Origin: an uncultured bacterium
GTDB lineage: Bacteria > Bacillota > Clostridia > TANB77 > CAG-508
Length of the DNA stretch: 6,912 nt
Assembly (NCBI GenBank): GCA_905215845.1
Contig: CAJMRU010000049.1
Coordinates: 1 to 6,912, forward strand
Direction of reading: 5' to 3'
Positions 5,522 to 6,912 of the stretch are shown in pieces. The notes beneath the pieces are model-generated. The model was not told the origin of the DNA, made no database searches, and saw only the letters and a program-made list of their open reading frames with translations. The position numbers were made by a program, and so were the translations under genes. The stretch's first letter is position 1; every line of letters begins with the position of its first letter.

Positions 5522-6912
5522 TTAATTCTTTTCCACATATTTTTGATATTCTTCTGCTATTTTATAAAATTGCATTCCGTTTGATGCCTTAAATAAGACT
5601 ACATCTCCATTTTTACAAATATCTTTCAATTTTTCTAATATTTCCTCTTTGTTTTCCACATAGTATGTATTTTTTGTGGATAACCCTTCTGTATTTGCTT
5701 GTTTTACAATCTTTTTTGAGCTTTCTCCACTACATATTAATATATCAATATTATTTTTATAAACTTCAGTTCCTACACTTTTATGCAAATCCTCAGAAAA
5801 CTTTCCTAATTCAAACATATCTCCTAGCACTGCAATTTTTCTTTTTTCTTGAATATTTCCTAAGTATTTTAAACTTGCTTTCATTGATTCTAAACTTGCA
5901 TTATATGCATCATTTATTATTTCTACTCCATTTTTCAATTTTATGATGTCCATTCTTTTTTTTGTTAATTCAAAACTTTCTATTCCACTTGTTATATCTT
6001 TTTCGTCAATTTCTAATTCTTTTCCTACTGTAAATGCACATAAACTATTTAATACGAAATGTTCTCCTCCAACTGGTACATTAGTATTGATTTCTTTGTT
6101 TTTCTTAGACTTTATTACTTTAAATTCACTTGAATTTTCATTTAATTTGATATCTTTTGCCATAAAGTCACTTTGATTTTTTATTCCATATGTTCTTATA
6201 TTATGTTTTTCTTTATTTTCTTCATACCATTTATGTAATAAATCATTGTCATTGTTGATTATAACAATTGGATTTTTTGTTCCTTCTAGTATTTCCAGTT
6301 TTGCTTTTAATATGTTTTCTCTTGAACCTAGGTTTCCGATATGTGATGTTCCTATATTTGTTATTATACAAATATTAGGTTTTGCTATATTAGTTAATAA
6401 ACTTATTTCTCCAAAGTGGTTCATTCCCATTTCTAATACCATTGCTTCATGGTCTTTTAGTTTTAATATTGTTAATGGCATTCCGATATTATTATTATTG
6501 TTCCCTTCTGTTTTTAGTGTTTTGTATTTCTTGGAAACCACATTTGCTACAATATCTTTTGTACTTGTTTTTCCTACACTTCCTGTTATTGCTATTACTG
6601 GTATATCATATAGTTCTCTTTTAAATTTTGCTATTTTGTATAGAGCTTCTAGGGTATTTTCTACTTTTATAATTGTTTTATTTTTAAACTTTTTTAATTC
6701 CTCTTCTTTAAAGTTTATGTCCTGTACTATTACAGCCTCTGCCCCTTGGTTTAGTGCTTCTTTCCAGAATTTATTTCCATCGAAGTTTTCTCCTTTTATT
6801 CCTATGTAGATTTCTCCACCTTTTATTATTCTCGTATCTTTGGAAAATTCTATACATTCTAATTCTAAGTTTCCTTGGATTAGAGTTCCATTTGTTATAT
6901 TTATAATATCTT
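5522..6912 (-). CDS. murF: UDP-MurNAc-tripeptide--D-alanyl-D-alanine ligase, 5' end outside the window
   Basis: MurF is the cytoplasmic ligase that adds D-Ala-D-Ala to UDP-MurNAc-tripeptide, completing the pentapeptide. The open frame runs off the right edge: 463 codons including the stop are visible, and the first visible residues (DIINITNG) match the usual start of the family, so about ten residues are missing. In visible-residue numbering: the substrate-binding N-terminal domain with GEIYIGIKGENFDGN (32-46), P-loop TGSVGKTSTKD (109-119, Lys114), GNNNNNIGMP (136-145), EMGMNHFGEI (160-169), TNIGTSHIGNLGSRE (184-198), a KAKLE stretch for the carbamylated lysine (202-206), HFVLNSL (284-290), NDAYNASLESM (333-343) and VLGDMFELG (361-369). 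The C-terminal motif usually ending in SRGM reads KASNGM (441-446), Asn replacing Arg. The GTG at 6541 is an internal valine codon, not a start. Confidence 0.96.
   Translation of the reverse strand, partial: DIINITNGTLIQGNLELECIEFSKDTRIIKGGEIYIGIKGENFDGNKFWKEALNQGAEAVIVQDINFKEEELKKFKNKTIIKVENTLEALYKIAKFKRELYDIPVIAITGSVGKTSTKDIVANVVSKKYKTLKTEGNNNNNIGMPLTILKLKDHEAMVLEMGMNHFGEISLLTNIAKPNICIITNIGTSHIGNLGSRENILKAKLEILEGTKNPIVIINNDNDLLHKWYEENKEKHNIRTYGIKNQSDFMAKDIKLNENSSEFKVIKSKKNKEINTNVPVGGEHFVLNSLCAFTVGKELEIDEKDITSGIESFELTKKRMDIIKLKNGVEIINDAYNASLESMKASLKYLGNIQEKRKIAVLGDMFELGKFSEDLHKSVGTEVYKNNIDILICSGESSKKIVKQANTEGLSTKNTYYVENKEEILEKLKDICKNGDVVLFKASNGMQFYKIAEEYQKYVEKN

Noticed and set aside
6484..6541. 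A murF start at GTG 6541
   Set aside because: The same frame continues upstream through the P-loop and N-terminal domain to the window edge; the GTG is an internal valine codon.
6246..6809. Plus-strand 187-aa frame
   Set aside because: It is fully antisense to conserved murF motifs, has no ribosome site, and its Phe/Ile/Ser-rich product is what the complement of an A-rich gene gives.
1..6912. CRISPR arrays, tRNA or rRNA genes, insertion sequences
   Set aside because: No regularly spaced repeats, cloverleaf-like sequence, rRNA-like block or transposase motif was seen on either strand.

Overview
The window is AT-rich DNA (roughly a quarter to a third G+C by eye) in which every convincing gene lies on the minus strand, so it reads from right to left. 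It carries two peptidoglycan precursor enzymes (MurF and D-Ala-D-Ala ligase), strong AAGGAGG-type ribosome binding sites and simple poly-T hairpin terminators. TGA is used as a true stop, at the natural end of the J-domain gene. Together these point to a walled low-GC Firmicute, probably clostridial or a related gut lineage, and argue against a mollicute using genetic code 4. No species can be named from the sequence alone.

Layout in transcription order. (1) 6912-5522: murF, cut by the window edge and probably missing only about ten N-terminal residues. (2) 5392-4349: ddl, with a poly-T terminator at 4244-4268. (3) 4196-3321: a zinc-finger-less, type II (CbpA-like) J-domain chaperone with its own likely promoter. 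(4) 3206-234: a three-gene unit with a near-consensus promoter (3275-3303) and a strong terminator (122-154). It encodes a 175-aa and a 127-aa protein, neither recognised, followed by a VirD4/TraG-type type IV coupling ATPase. (5) 233-1: a non-coding stretch with several dyads and a weak leftward promoter.

The murF and ddl products act in consecutive cytoplasmic steps: Ddl makes D-Ala-D-Ala and MurF joins it to UDP-MurNAc-tripeptide. The coupling-protein unit is a different kind of cargo: an inner-membrane ATPase of conjugation or type IV secretion, transcribed with two small soluble proteins that may be adaptors or accessory factors. No relaxase, VirB4, integrase or tRNA attachment site is in view, so it cannot be said whether this is the edge of an integrative element or a resident locus.

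The main anomaly is a single extra base (about position 1788) inside the Walker A codons of the coupling ATPase. Removing it restores a textbook GGSGSGKS motif and one 673-residue protein. As written, the gene is split into a 161-residue membrane piece and a 500-residue ATPase piece with no visible start signal.
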